Origin: a virus | Reading direction: 5' to 3' (one strand) | Virus record (IMG/VR): IMGVR_UViG_3300030103_004662 | Location: 21,476 to 48,286 of that record | DNA length: 26,811 nucleotides | Shown: positions 12,718 through 21,126 of the stretch, piece by piece | Layout of the letters: each line of letters opens with the position of its first letter | Numbering within the stretch: the stretch's first letter is position 1 | The notes under the pieces: generated by a model | Database searches by the model: none | The model's input: only the letters and a program-made list of their open reading frames with translations | Told to the model about the DNA's origin: nothing | Made by a program: the position numbers and the translations under genes

Positions 12718-13533
12718 ATGCTTCGAGAGTGGCGGGCTTTTCTGAATGAAGAAATAAAAAAAGTATATGTTCATGGCTATGTGAAACCAGAGAGTGCGTT
12801 CCATACACTTACAGAGTGGAAAGAATTTGTTGAGCGCATCTTAGAGTTTCAAAAAGAGGGACACTATGTTAGTCACTCTCATGGCGAAATCGTTGGTCCT
12901 AGAGAGCTTACTTCATTAATAGATGAATTTTACGGCTTCCAGATAAATGTTGATGTTCGTCGTTACGACTTGTTGACACAGAAGAATGTCTTGGACCATA
13001 TAGAAGATTTCAGTAATCATAGGTTCTGGTCTTTAGAGAATGAATTCTCTCAGTATTTCGAAAATATGGATGAACTTCGTTTTGCTTACTTTTATTCTCG
13101 GGGAGATTTAGAACCCTATGTGTTGATAGATGATGCTTTTACTGAGCAGATTTATGGTTCGATTTATAACCCAAAAGTTTTATATCACTATACTCACCCA
13201 GAAGGGGTTGAGAGAATCCAAAGAGCTATTGAATCAGGAGACCCATTTGACATTTCTGCATATACTGTTGCTCAACGTGATTTCTTTAGAGCCAAATCCA
13301 ATATGATTATGGAGTTTGAAGGAAATGTAAGAGCGGGTTTTCGCAGCGATGTAAAATCTTATTCTGTCAGTAACGGAAGAAAATGCGTAAACCTCCATAG
13401 GATGGGTTATCCTGGCACCAAGGACAATCTCTGTACTGATTTAGAGAACGATTGCAATGGAGAGCTTAAGACTTCCTTGTGGAATGAATTTATAGTTACT
13501 CCCATTAAAATATTAGATGTTAGTGAAAAATGA
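12718..13533 (+). CDS. Candidate ADP-ribosyltransferase with capsid-targeting-like leader
   Basis: A 271-residue protein. It opens MLREWRAFLNEE, a short form of the leader shared by this cassette, with L-N-E|E as a possible prohead-protease site. Residues 15-150 are unclassified. The C-terminal 120 residues have an ADP-ribosyltransferase pattern: VLYHYT (His157-Tyr-Thr) as the first strand, FDISAYT (Ser180) followed by a phenylalanine-rich strand and IMEFEG, and LWNEFIV (Glu257) near the end, matching the H-Y-E order. The reaction would be transfer of ADP-ribose from NAD+ to a host protein or nucleic acid. Fold-level evidence only; the glutamate is in the right place but unproven. It overlaps the next gene (ATGA). 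Confidence 0.68.
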   Translation: MLREWRAFLNEEIKKVYVHGYVKPESAFHTLTEWKEFVERILEFQKEGHYVSHSHGEIVGPRELTSLIDEFYGFQINVDVRRYDLLTQKNVLDHIEDFSNHRFWSLENEFSQYFENMDELRFAYFYSRGDLEPYVLIDDAFTEQIYGSIYNPKVLYHYTHPEGVERIQRAIESGDPFDISAYTVAQRDFFRAKSNMIMEFEGNVRAGFRSDVKSYSVSNGRKCVNLHRMGYPGTKDNLCTDLENDCNGELKTSLWNEFIVTPIKILDVSEK

Positions 13534-13979
13534 AACTGATTCTTGAAAGCTGGCGAAAATTCCTTGCCGAAGAAGATGTAAAATACTCAGGCATATTAAA
13601 GATGGGTCTTCCTCCCGAAGCTTTATCGCAGGTTCAGGCTGTGCAAACAATGTTGCCTGAAGAAGCTATTGATTTATCAGAAAAAGACTTACATATTACA
13701 TTAATTCACCAGGATATCCTAAAACCATTTGCAGAGATTATTAAAAATATTGACTTGCCAGAGCCTCCTCCAGTGGTTATAGAGGACGCTGTATGGGAAA
13801 GAGAATCTATGGGAAAAAAGTCTTGGGCTCTAAGGTTAGAAAACCAAGAAGATTATAAAGACTATGTGAAACAAGTAATGGAACTTCTGGGCAGTCCTAA
13901 CACTTCTCCCGAACCCGAACGAGTTTTTCATATTAGTGTAGCTAATCTGACAGGTAATCCTTACGATTCAGTAAGGTAA
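13530..13979 (+). CDS. 2H phosphoesterase with capsid-targeting-like leader
   Basis: A 149-residue protein. Residues 1-15 are the leader MKLILESWRKFLAEE, whose FLAE|E resembles the T4 CTS end FIAE|A. The body has two H-x-T/S motifs, LHITLIH (His55, Thr57) and FHISVAN (His134, Ser136), placed about 80 residues apart, which is the signature of the 2H phosphoesterase family (cyclic phosphodiesterases, LigT, and phage Acb1). These enzymes act on 2',3'-cyclic or cyclic oligonucleotide bonds. Cleaving host cyclic-nucleotide immune signals, as T4 Acb1 does, is one possibility; RNA end processing or ADP-ribose cyclic phosphate hydrolysis are others. It is coupled to the ADP-ribosyltransferase-like gene by ATGA. 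Confidence 0.82.
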   Translation: MKLILESWRKFLAEEDVKYSGILKMGLPPEALSQVQAVQTMLPEEAIDLSEKDLHITLIHQDILKPFAEIIKNIDLPEPPPVVIEDAVWERESMGKKSWALRLENQEDYKDYVKQVMELLGSPNTSPEPERVFHISVANLTGNPYDSVR

Positions 13980-14002
13980 TATTCTTAGGAACTATGTAAG
14001 AT

Positions 14003-15091
14003 ATGAAGCTTATAATGGAACAATGGCGAAAGTTCTTGAAAGAAGGCATCAGCGATGTCGTCTATCACTATACTAGCGGACTTGAAAAGGGTGCCAGGAT
14101 TCTTGAAGATAATAAGTTTCTAGCGTCCGGCGGATTTACCAAAGACGTTGAGTCTGAATTAGGTAAAGGTAAACTTTATTATTTTTCTACCGCAAGAACC
14201 CCAGCCAATGCTTACACAGGAAACTACCCACAGGGTGTTATCTTCAAATTGGATGGTCGTGCTTTGGGGCAGAAATATAAAGGGGTCCCACTAGACTATT
14301 GGGCAACCTCAAAACGTTCTTCTAAGAAAGCAGCCAACCCTGACCCTGGCGAGACAGAAGGCTTTGAAGCAGAAGACAGAATACTTTTAGACGAGCCTTA
14401 TATCGAGGATGCCGACAGATACATTGACGAAATACATTTTGCTATTCCTTTGTATCGGTTTGAGAAAGGAATGTTTGATGACGAGCCAAAAAGAAAAGCA
14501 GGCAGTTCCATAGAAGCATATACGATGAAAGGTCTTAGAGATGGCGTCGCTATAGCGGAACAAAGAAACATCCCTTACTACATCCACATTGATAAACAAA
14601 CCTTTCCCTTTGTTGAGGTTGGAAAGAAGAAGGCGCTTACAAGCTTGGCTGCGTTTATGGAAGAAGTAGAAAAGTCTGGTGTCACGGTTAATGAACCTCG
14701 TGACCAAGCGTCTGTCTATACGAGCAGAAAAGGAGCAGAGTTTGGGGAGGACGAAGTATTCCTGTATGTTCAGGCTGCCCAAGATATCCTAGCTGGTAAA
14801 GAGCGATTTGAAGGAGCCAACGTGAAAGACAAAGTTGGATATAAAGAAGAATCTGAACGTAAGCGAGAGGCTGCTGAAATATTTAGAGCACTGACACAAG
14901 GCAGACCTACTCCTGCCGGTCGTTACTATAGAAGTATTGATAATAGCCTTCATAATGTAAGTTCTAATCCAAAAGCTCGTAAGACCCTAGAGATGCTCGC
15001 ATCACTTATGCGGAGCACAAAGAAAAAGACACTAAAAGATTTTGAAGCCTATTTAAATCAGGTTTACAAACAAAACCACGGAAACGAATAA
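14003..15091 (+). CDS. Candidate ADP-ribosyltransferase with capsid-targeting-like leader
   Basis: A 362-residue protein. Residues 1-15 (MKLIMEQWRKFLKEG) are the leader, with L-K-E|G as an ideal prohead-protease site. The next 130 residues fit an ADP-ribosyltransferase: VVYHYTSG (His22-Tyr-Thr), LYYFSTART (Ser62-Thr), GVIFKLDGRAL and EAEDRIL (Glu122 or Glu124). Position and order suit the H-Y-E clade. Residues 190-362 are an unclassified, mostly helical extension. By analogy with T4 Alt, which is packaged by its CTS and modifies host RNA polymerase at entry, this protein may be delivered with the DNA. The similarity is of architecture, not sequence. Confidence 0.72.
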   Translation: MKLIMEQWRKFLKEGISDVVYHYTSGLEKGARILEDNKFLASGGFTKDVESELGKGKLYYFSTARTPANAYTGNYPQGVIFKLDGRALGQKYKGVPLDYWATSKRSSKKAANPDPGETEGFEAEDRILLDEPYIEDADRYIDEIHFAIPLYRFEKGMFDDEPKRKAGSSIEAYTMKGLRDGVAIAEQRNIPYYIHIDKQTFPFVEVGKKKALTSLAAFMEEVEKSGVTVNEPRDQASVYTSRKGAEFGEDEVFLYVQAAQDILAGKERFEGANVKDKVGYKEESERKREAAEIFRALTQGRPTPAGRYYRSIDNSLHNVSSNPKARKTLEMLASLMRSTKKKTLKDFEAYLNQVYKQNHGNE

Positions 15092-15358
15092 ATGAAAATC
15101 ACACGAACACAACTTAGAGAAATGGTTCAGGAGCAGATTAGGCAAATGACCGAAGCTGATGACTCATTCTCTAAGGCTGGTGAAGAAATAGAAAAGAAAG
15201 GCACAGAAGGTGTCTTTACTGCTAAGGCTAAGAAGCGTGGGATGAGTGCTCAAGAGTTTGCTAAAAAAGTTCTAGCAAATACCGATGAATATGATACAAA
15301 AACAGTGCGCCAGGCAGCTTTTGCAAAGGGTGCTAAAACAGTGGCGGATAAAAAATGA
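15092..15358 (+). CDS. Small helical protein with capsid-targeting-like leader
   Basis: An 88-residue, Lys/Ala-rich helical protein starting directly after the previous stop. The leader reads MKITRTQLREMVQEQIRQM then TEADD, so M-T-E|A is a possible cleavage site. Many marine phage proteins begin with an MKIT..QLR..I.EE pattern of this kind. It resembles a small internal head protein. Its stop overlaps the next gene by four bases. Confidence 0.7.
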   Translation: MKITRTQLREMVQEQIRQMTEADDSFSKAGEEIEKKGTEGVFTAKAKKRGMSAQEFAKKVLANTDEYDTKTVRQAAFAKGAKTVADKK

Positions 15359-15657
15359 AAGTAACCAAAGACCTATTGAGGCAATTGATAAAAGAAGAAC
15401 TCGAAGAAGCCATTGGAATGGAAAGAGATTTCATAGGCAAAGAAGGAGCCAGAGTTGGCTGGAACACTTTACAGAAAGTTATAAAAACAACCGCTAGCGG
15501 CAGAGAAAAAGTTGACTATGTGCGTATGCCTATGGAAGGTGAGATAATTGAAGTAGTTATCGATAGAACCTCAATTGAGCCAGGTTTTGCAATGGTCGCC
15601 GTTGAAGGCGAGCGGGACCCGATAATGGTTCCCCTTACAGATTTAGACCTTCTCTAA
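15355..15657 (+). CDS. Small protein with capsid-targeting-like leader and beta-rich body
   Basis: A 100-residue protein with the leader MKVTKDLLRQLIKEELEEA. After it, residues 30-100 are predicted mostly beta (VDYVRMPMEGEIIEVVIDR, then FAMVAVEGE and IMVPLTDL), a small barrel-like domain. It completes the leader-bearing cassette and shares ATGA overlap with the previous gene. No family is recognised. Confidence 0.7.
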   Translation: MKVTKDLLRQLIKEELEEAIGMERDFIGKEGARVGWNTLQKVIKTTASGREKVDYVRMPMEGEIIEVVIDRTSIEPGFAMVAVEGERDPIMVPLTDLDLL

Positions 15658-15685
15658 ACTTCTCTAAGAAACTACTTATTTTACT

Positions 15686-16879
15686 ATGAGTATTTTCCGA
15701 GAACATAAGACAATAGCAGACCGAGCTTCTAGCGATAGAAGCCGTCATCGTCAAAAGATTGAAGAAGCAATCAAAGACAGCATCAAAGATGTTGTAGCCG
15801 AAGAAAGTATTATCGGTCAAAACGGAAACAAGAAAATCCGGATTCCCGTCAAAGGAATAAAGGAACATAGATTCCTTTACGGCTCAAACGAAAAAAATAA
15901 ACAGGTTGGTTCTGCACAAGGTAAAGATGTAAAAAAAGGTCAACGTATTGGTCACCGACGCAAACCGCAAAAACAACAAGGAGATGGAGACAAGGCAGGC
16001 AATAAACCTGGCGAAGAGATGTACGAAATAGAAATGTCTCTAGAAGAGTTAGCTGGGTATTTGTTTAGCGACTTGAATCTTCCAGAACTTGAAAAGAAAA
16101 ACTTCAAGTTTACGACCCAAGAAAAAATGAAACGTAAAGGAAAGAGACCTTATGGTATTCGTCCTCGATTATCAAAAAAAGAAACAATTAAACAAAAGAT
16201 AAGAAGAAAAAAAGCCGCTATCAAAGCTGGTTCTTATGACCCAGAGAGCGGGGAAAGATTTACATTTCACGAAAGCGATTTGCGTTACAAACACATAGCC
16301 CCAGTTATCAAAGAGAATACCGCTGCTGTAGTTTTCTTTGTAATGGATGTATCGGGCTCTATGACTAAATCTAAAAAGTTTCTAGCCCGTAGTTTCTTTT
16401 TTCTTTTGTATCAATTTCTTAACCACAAGTATTCTTCTATTGACGTAGTGTTTGTTTCTCATACTGCTGAAGCTAACGAAGTCAACGAGGAGCAATTTTT
16501 TACTCAGGTTCCTAATGGTGGTACACTAGTTTCAACCGGTTTAGAAAAAGTTGAAGAAATAATAGAAAAAAGATATCATCCCAATAATTGGAATATCTAT
16601 ACATTTTATTGTGGTGATGGCGATAACTGGTCTATTGACAATAAAACCGCCTTGGAGGCTTTCCGTAGACTCAAGGAAATAAACCAAGTAATGTGTTATA
16701 CGGAAATTGGAAAACTACATCGTTATGATGAGTATTCTTTATTCGGAACAACTCCACCATCTAAAAGGTTGTGGGACTGGACAAAATTAATTGAAGATAA
16801 GAATTTCAAAAGAATAAGGCTTGAAAAAAATGATGACATTTGGAAAGCTTTTAAGAAACTCTTCGGAGGTAGGACATAA
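15686..16879 (+). CDS. yeaH: DUF444 (YeaH/YhbH) vWA-type protein
   Basis: A 397-residue protein of the YeaH/YhbH family, close to the usual length. The N-terminus (FREHKTIADRASSDRSRHRQ) and the YEIEMSLEELAGYLFSDLNL stretch are typical. Residues 221-225 read DVSGS, a vWA MIDAS motif. In E. coli the homologue forms an operon with the PrkA kinase YeaG and acts in nitrogen-starvation and stress responses; in Bacillus YhbH and PrkA are linked to sporulation. Here it is followed directly by spoVR and prkA, so the full three-gene module is present. It overlaps spoVR by one base. No clear ribosome binding site is seen before the ATG. Confidence 0.95.
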   Translation: MSIFREHKTIADRASSDRSRHRQKIEEAIKDSIKDVVAEESIIGQNGNKKIRIPVKGIKEHRFLYGSNEKNKQVGSAQGKDVKKGQRIGHRRKPQKQQGDGDKAGNKPGEEMYEIEMSLEELAGYLFSDLNLPELEKKNFKFTTQEKMKRKGKRPYGIRPRLSKKETIKQKIRRKKAAIKAGSYDPESGERFTFHESDLRYKHIAPVIKENTAAVVFFVMDVSGSMTKSKKFLARSFFFLLYQFLNHKYSSIDVVFVSHTAEANEVNEEQFFTQVPNGGTLVSTGLEKVEEIIEKRYHPNNWNIYTFYCGDGDNWSIDNKTALEAFRRLKEINQVMCYTEIGKLHRYDEYSLFGTTPPSKRLWDWTKLIEDKNFKRIRLEKNDDIWKAFKKLFGGRT

Positions 16880-18198
16880 TGGCAGATTGGTCAATGGAAG
16901 AGCTTCAAAGCTGGGATAACAAAATTTGTACTCTGGGAGAGGGTTTGGGACTTGATTGGTATCCTATAGAGTATGAGATATGTGATTACAAAGAAATGAT
17001 AGGTCATATGGCTTATACGGGTCTCCCTACTCATTATCGTCACTGGTCATATGGAAAATCATTTGATAGAATCCAGACAGAATATAATCTGGGTATGACC
17101 GGATTGCCTTATGAGATGATTATTAATTCAAACCCCAGTATATCCTATCTTATGACCGAGAACCCAATGCCTACCCATATTTTAACCATGGCTCATTGCG
17201 TAGGACACAGTGACTTCTTCAAGAACAATAGAATGTTTTCAGAAACAGGCGCAGATACTGCTATCGATAGATTTAAGGCTGCGGCTAAACGAGTAAAGAA
17301 ATATATGGAAGACCCAAATATTGGAGTAGAGAAGGTTGAAAAAATTCTTGATGCGTGCCACAGTATTAAGTATCAAGTGCCCCGCACTCCTGGGATAAAA
17401 CGCCGAAGTCACAAAGAGCTTAAAAAGTATTATACCAAGTTGATGATTGAAGATGAGTCTGGTCGTTGGGCAAACAAATTTGATATTAATAAAATTCCTT
17501 TAGAGCCGGATACTAATCTTTTAGGGTTTCTGGCTACGCACAACAAAATGCTTCAGGACTGGGAAAGAGACCTTATTCATATTGTAGAAAAAGAATCGCT
17601 TTATTTCATACCTCAGGCGTGTACCAAAATTATGAACGAAGGTTGGGCTTGTATGATACACGAAAAAATAGTTCACGCCTTGGGGTTATCTGACGAATAT
17701 ATTCTGTCCTTTATTAGACTACACAACCAAGTGGTCAGACCTCATCTTGGGCGTATCAATCCTTATCATTTGGGATTTACTATTTTCAAATACATTGAAA
17801 AGCATATGGGATTTGCTGAGTGTTTGCGAGTTAGGGAAACCCATAGTGATGAAACTTTTATCAAAACCTATCTGAACGAAGATTTATGTAAAGAACTGAA
17901 TTTATTTACCTATTCTTTCCATAATCGGGAGGGTTATAATAAAATAACTGAAGTTTCTTCCGAAGATACCTGGAGAACCATAAGGGATGACCTAATTAAA
18001 AGTGTAGGGCTTAATAGTGTCCCTGTTGTTATGGTCAAAGAGCTAACCCCCGAAGGGGTTCTGGTTTTAGAACATGAGCACGATGGCAGAGACCTAGAGT
18101 TATCACAGGCAAACAAAGTGTTTGAACACATTAACGACTTGTGGTACGGTGAGGTAAGATTCACTACAGTTATAGAAGATGAAAAATGGGAGTTCTGA
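16879..18198 (+). CDS. spoVR: SpoVR family protein
   Basis: A 439-residue protein of the SpoVR family (YcgB in E. coli), near normal length. Family features include the FFKNNRMFSETGA region after MAHCVGHSDF and NEGWACMIHEKI, the conserved Asn-Glu-Gly-Trp block. Biochemical activity is not established; in Bacillus it affects spore cortex formation and in enteric bacteria it belongs to the same stress regulon as YeaG/YeaH. Translation is coupled to the DUF444 gene (one-base overlap) and ends two bases before the prkA start. A perfect hairpin inside the gene (18043-18058) is coding and not a terminator. Confidence 0.94.
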   Translation: MADWSMEELQSWDNKICTLGEGLGLDWYPIEYEICDYKEMIGHMAYTGLPTHYRHWSYGKSFDRIQTEYNLGMTGLPYEMIINSNPSISYLMTENPMPTHILTMAHCVGHSDFFKNNRMFSETGADTAIDRFKAAAKRVKKYMEDPNIGVEKVEKILDACHSIKYQVPRTPGIKRRSHKELKKYYTKLMIEDESGRWANKFDINKIPLEPDTNLLGFLATHNKMLQDWERDLIHIVEKESLYFIPQACTKIMNEGWACMIHEKIVHALGLSDEYILSFIRLHNQVVRPHLGRINPYHLGFTIFKYIEKHMGFAECLRVRETHSDETFIKTYLNEDLCKELNLFTYSFHNREGYNKITEVSSEDTWRTIRDDLIKSVGLNSVPVVMVKELTPEGVLVLEHEHDGRDLELSQANKVFEHINDLWYGEVRFTTVIEDEKWEF

Positions 18199-18199
18199 A

Positions 18200-20140
18200 A
18201 TGACTAAAAACAAATCTGATAAATTTCTTAAGTTAGTTGGAAAACATCAAGACCAAAAGAAAGAAGAAAAGTTTCACGGTACACTAAAAAAGTATTTAGA
18301 AATTTTAGAAGCCAATAGTGATGCTCCTAAACTCGCTCACAAACGCCTCTACGATATTATTAGTTCTCACGGGATAACCCGTATGGAAGATTCTGACCCT
18401 CGTTGTAATAAGATATTCAATGGGGAGGAATTGCGTACCTATGACTACTTTCAAAGTAAGTTTTTTGGAATGGAAAGGTCATTAGCTAAGATAATGAGAT
18501 TCCTTCGCTCAGCATCACTAAAAGGCGAAGAGAGTCGTCAAGTGTTACTTCTGTTGGGTCCTGTCGGTGCTGGGAAGTCTGCTCTTTTAGAACACATCAA
18601 AGGTGCTTTAGAAGAATGTGAACCAATGTATCATATCGAGGGTTGTCCTATCCACGAGGAGCCTCTTCATCTGGTGCCTCGCTCTCTGCGAGCGGAGTTC
18701 CAAAAAATATACGGAATCCGAATAGAAGGTGATTTATGCCCGGTGTGTCGTTACCGCCTTCAAGAAGAATATAATAATGATTACACCGCTATGCCGATTA
18801 CTCAGTCATCTTTCTCTGTTCGTGGTCGGCGTGGTGTTGGCGTAGTTCCACCAATGGATGCTAATAGTCAAGACGTAACGATTTTAATTGGAAGTGAGGA
18901 TATTTCTAAGTTAGATATGTACTCAGAGGACGACCCACGAGTTCTGTCGTTAAATGGTGCCTTCAATGTTGGTAATCGTGGTATTGTTGAGTTTGTTGAG
19001 GTGTTCAAGAATGAGATTGAGTTCCTTCATACAATGATTACAGCCACCCAAGAGAAGGCAGTTCCCTCCCCTGGTAAGGGTCCGATGATTTACTTTGATG
19101 GTGTCATTTTGGCACACTGTAATGAAGCAGAGTGGAATAAATTCAAATCAGAAAATACGAATGAAGCTATTCTTGACCGCATCGTTAGGGTTAATGTTCC
19201 TTACAGTCTTGAAGTATCACAAGAGATGAAAATTTACAATAAACTCTTAGGACTTTCAGACTTTGATGGGCACGTTGCTCCCCACACCTTAGAAGTGGCT
19301 GCAATGTTTGCTGTACTGAGTCGGCTTCACCCCTCTAATAAGGTTGACCCTCTGACTAAGATGAAACTATATGATGGAAAAGATGTTATAGAGAAGGGCA
19401 CTGTTAAAAAGATTGACATTAACGACCTTCGAGATGAAGCTAGGGATGAAGGAATGACCGGAATATCTACTCGCTTTATTATGAAGGCTATTGATGCAGC
19501 ACTATCAGACAGCGAAAAAAATATGGTGACTCCCATATCGATTCGAGATGCTCTAATAAAACAAGTAAAAGACCAAATCGTTGTAGAAGACGACAGAAAT
19601 AGGTTTTTAGACTTCTTAGGAAAAACACTTCATGAAGAATACCTCAATATTCTGGAGAAAGAGATAACAAAGGCTTTTGTTTCAGCCTACGATGAACAAG
19701 CAGAGGCTTTGTTCAACAATTATCTTGACCATGCAGAGGCATATGTGAATATGTCAACAGTTAAGGATAGCGTTACTAACGAAGAAATCCATCCAGACGA
19801 ATCCTTTATGGCTTCAATAGAGGAACAGATTGGCATAACTGGAACTGCCAGAGAAAATTTCCGAGTTGATATTACTGCCTTTATGTTTTCTAAACTTAGA
19901 CGAGGGGAAAAAGTCAATTGGCAATCTTATGCACCTCTGAAAGAAGCCATTGAGTCTAAGTTAACTTCTTCAGTAAAACAGATTTCTCGTATTGTAACCA
20001 AATCTAAAAGCAGAGATAAAAAACAACAAGGCAAGTACAACGAAATGGTAAGTACGCTTATAAAAGAATATGGATATAATGAAAACTCGGCTGAAGAAGT
20101 TATTAAATTTGCTGCCAATAACTTATGGCGTGATAGTTAG
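18200..20140 (+). CDS. prkA: PrkA family serine kinase / AAA+ protein
   Basis: A 646-residue PrkA/YeaG family protein, full length for the family. The start at 18200 (GGGAG eight bases upstream) is preferred over 18179, which lies inside spoVR. Walker A is GPVGAGKS (120-127). A CP-x-HEEPLHL stretch followed by LCPVCRYRL is the cysteine-bearing insertion typical of PrkA. The C-terminal region is the PrkA-specific helical domain. PrkA has AAA+ and kinase-like or protease-like activities reported in different bacteria. Together with DUF444 and SpoVR it makes an unusual complete phage copy of a host stress/sporulation module. Confidence 0.95.
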   Translation: MTKNKSDKFLKLVGKHQDQKKEEKFHGTLKKYLEILEANSDAPKLAHKRLYDIISSHGITRMEDSDPRCNKIFNGEELRTYDYFQSKFFGMERSLAKIMRFLRSASLKGEESRQVLLLLGPVGAGKSALLEHIKGALEECEPMYHIEGCPIHEEPLHLVPRSLRAEFQKIYGIRIEGDLCPVCRYRLQEEYNNDYTAMPITQSSFSVRGRRGVGVVPPMDANSQDVTILIGSEDISKLDMYSEDDPRVLSLNGAFNVGNRGIVEFVEVFKNEIEFLHTMITATQEKAVPSPGKGPMIYFDGVILAHCNEAEWNKFKSENTNEAILDRIVRVNVPYSLEVSQEMKIYNKLLGLSDFDGHVAPHTLEVAAMFAVLSRLHPSNKVDPLTKMKLYDGKDVIEKGTVKKIDINDLRDEARDEGMTGISTRFIMKAIDAALSDSEKNMVTPISIRDALIKQVKDQIVVEDDRNRFLDFLGKTLHEEYLNILEKEITKAFVSAYDEQAEALFNNYLDHAEAYVNMSTVKDSVTNEEIHPDESFMASIEEQIGITGTARENFRVDITAFMFSKLRRGEKVNWQSYAPLKEAIESKLTSSVKQISRIVTKSKSRDKKQQGKYNEMVSTLIKEYGYNENSAEEVIKFAANNLWRDS

Positions 20141-20148
20141 CCGGACAA

Positions 20149-21126
20149 ATGATTGAGATAGAGAAAAAACTGGTGGTCCTGCGACAACTCGTGGGAAACA
20201 CTCCCGTAATTAAGTTATATTGTAACATAGACGGCAAAGATGTTCAGATATTAGCAAAATATGAAGCCGGTAACTTCTCTGGAAGCATTAAAGACCGAAT
20301 GGCACTACAAATTTTAGAGAATGCTTATAGAATAGAGCATCTAAAGTCTGGTGATACGATTGTAGAGGCTACATCCGGCAATACAGGGATTGCTTTTGCG
20401 GCAATGGGGGCGTTCTTAGGACATCCAGTACAAATCTATATGCCAAGTTGGCTTTCTAGTGAAAGAAAACGGCTCTTAAAGTTCTATGGTGCCAAATTAT
20501 ATGAAATAAGCGCCAAAAAAGGTGGTTTTTCAAAATGTATTGAGTTAGCTGACAAAAAAAGTAAAAAAAATCGCTATTTTGGACCAAAACAGTTTAACAA
20601 TACTTGGAATGTGATGGCTCACGTCAATTCAACCGCTCCGGAGCTTGAAAAAGCACTAATAAAACACAAATTAGGTATTTTGAACGCCTTTATCACTGGA
20701 ATGGGCACCGGGGGAACTATTATGGGCTTTTATCATTACTTTTCGCAAAAAAATAATGATTTTAAGGCTTTTCCCATACTACCTGTGTCCAATGAGGACG
20801 GAAAACACCAAATTGAAGGCATTGGAGACAGTTTTATACCAAATATTGTGGATTTACAAGCACTTAGCCCTATTTTACGGGTAAACGATGCGGATGCTAT
20901 AAATATTGCAAGACAAATCAACAAGTTAGGCTTGTCAGTAGGAATATCATCGGGAGCAAACGTTTTTGGGGCTATTGTCAAAGCCGAAGAAGCTGATGAG
21001 GCTAGTAACGTTGGGACCATACTATGTGATGGTAATAAAAAGTATCTTTCTACATCTTTGACCTCAAACACACGTTATAACTTATCACGGGACATAAAAA
21101 TACTAGACTTCGAAATATTTTCTTGA
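20149..21126 (+). CDS. cysK: Cysteine synthase (O-acetylserine sulfhydrylase) family
   Basis: A 325-residue PLP-dependent enzyme of the beta-substituting family, making cysteine from O-acetylserine and sulfide. Visible motifs: GNTP (16-19), SGSIKDR with the PLP lysine (Lys48), TSGNTG phosphate/substrate loop, GMGTGGTIMG, EGIGDSFIP, SGIS-type loop GISSGAN and a final DGNKKYLST. The catalytic set looks intact, so it should be active. CysK and CysM cannot be separated with certainty, and cystathionine-beta-synthase-like enzymes are related. It lies eight bases after prkA. A metabolic gene in a phage suggests support for sulfur amino-acid supply or iron-sulfur or redox needs in infection. Confidence 0.92.
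   Translation: MIEIEKKLVVLRQLVGNTPVIKLYCNIDGKDVQILAKYEAGNFSGSIKDRMALQILENAYRIEHLKSGDTIVEATSGNTGIAFAAMGAFLGHPVQIYMPSWLSSERKRLLKFYGAKLYEISAKKGGFSKCIELADKKSKKNRYFGPKQFNNTWNVMAHVNSTAPELEKALIKHKLGILNAFITGMGTGGTIMGFYHYFSQKNNDFKAFPILPVSNEDGKHQIEGIGDSFIPNIVDLQALSPILRVNDADAINIARQINKLGLSVGISSGANVFGAIVKAEEADEASNVGTILCDGNKKYLSTSLTSNTRYNLSRDIKILDFEIFS

Noticed and set aside
18043-18066. AACCCC-CGAA-GGGGTT hairpin followed by T-rich sequence
   Set aside because: It lies inside the spoVR coding region with prkA continuing downstream, so a terminator is unlikely.
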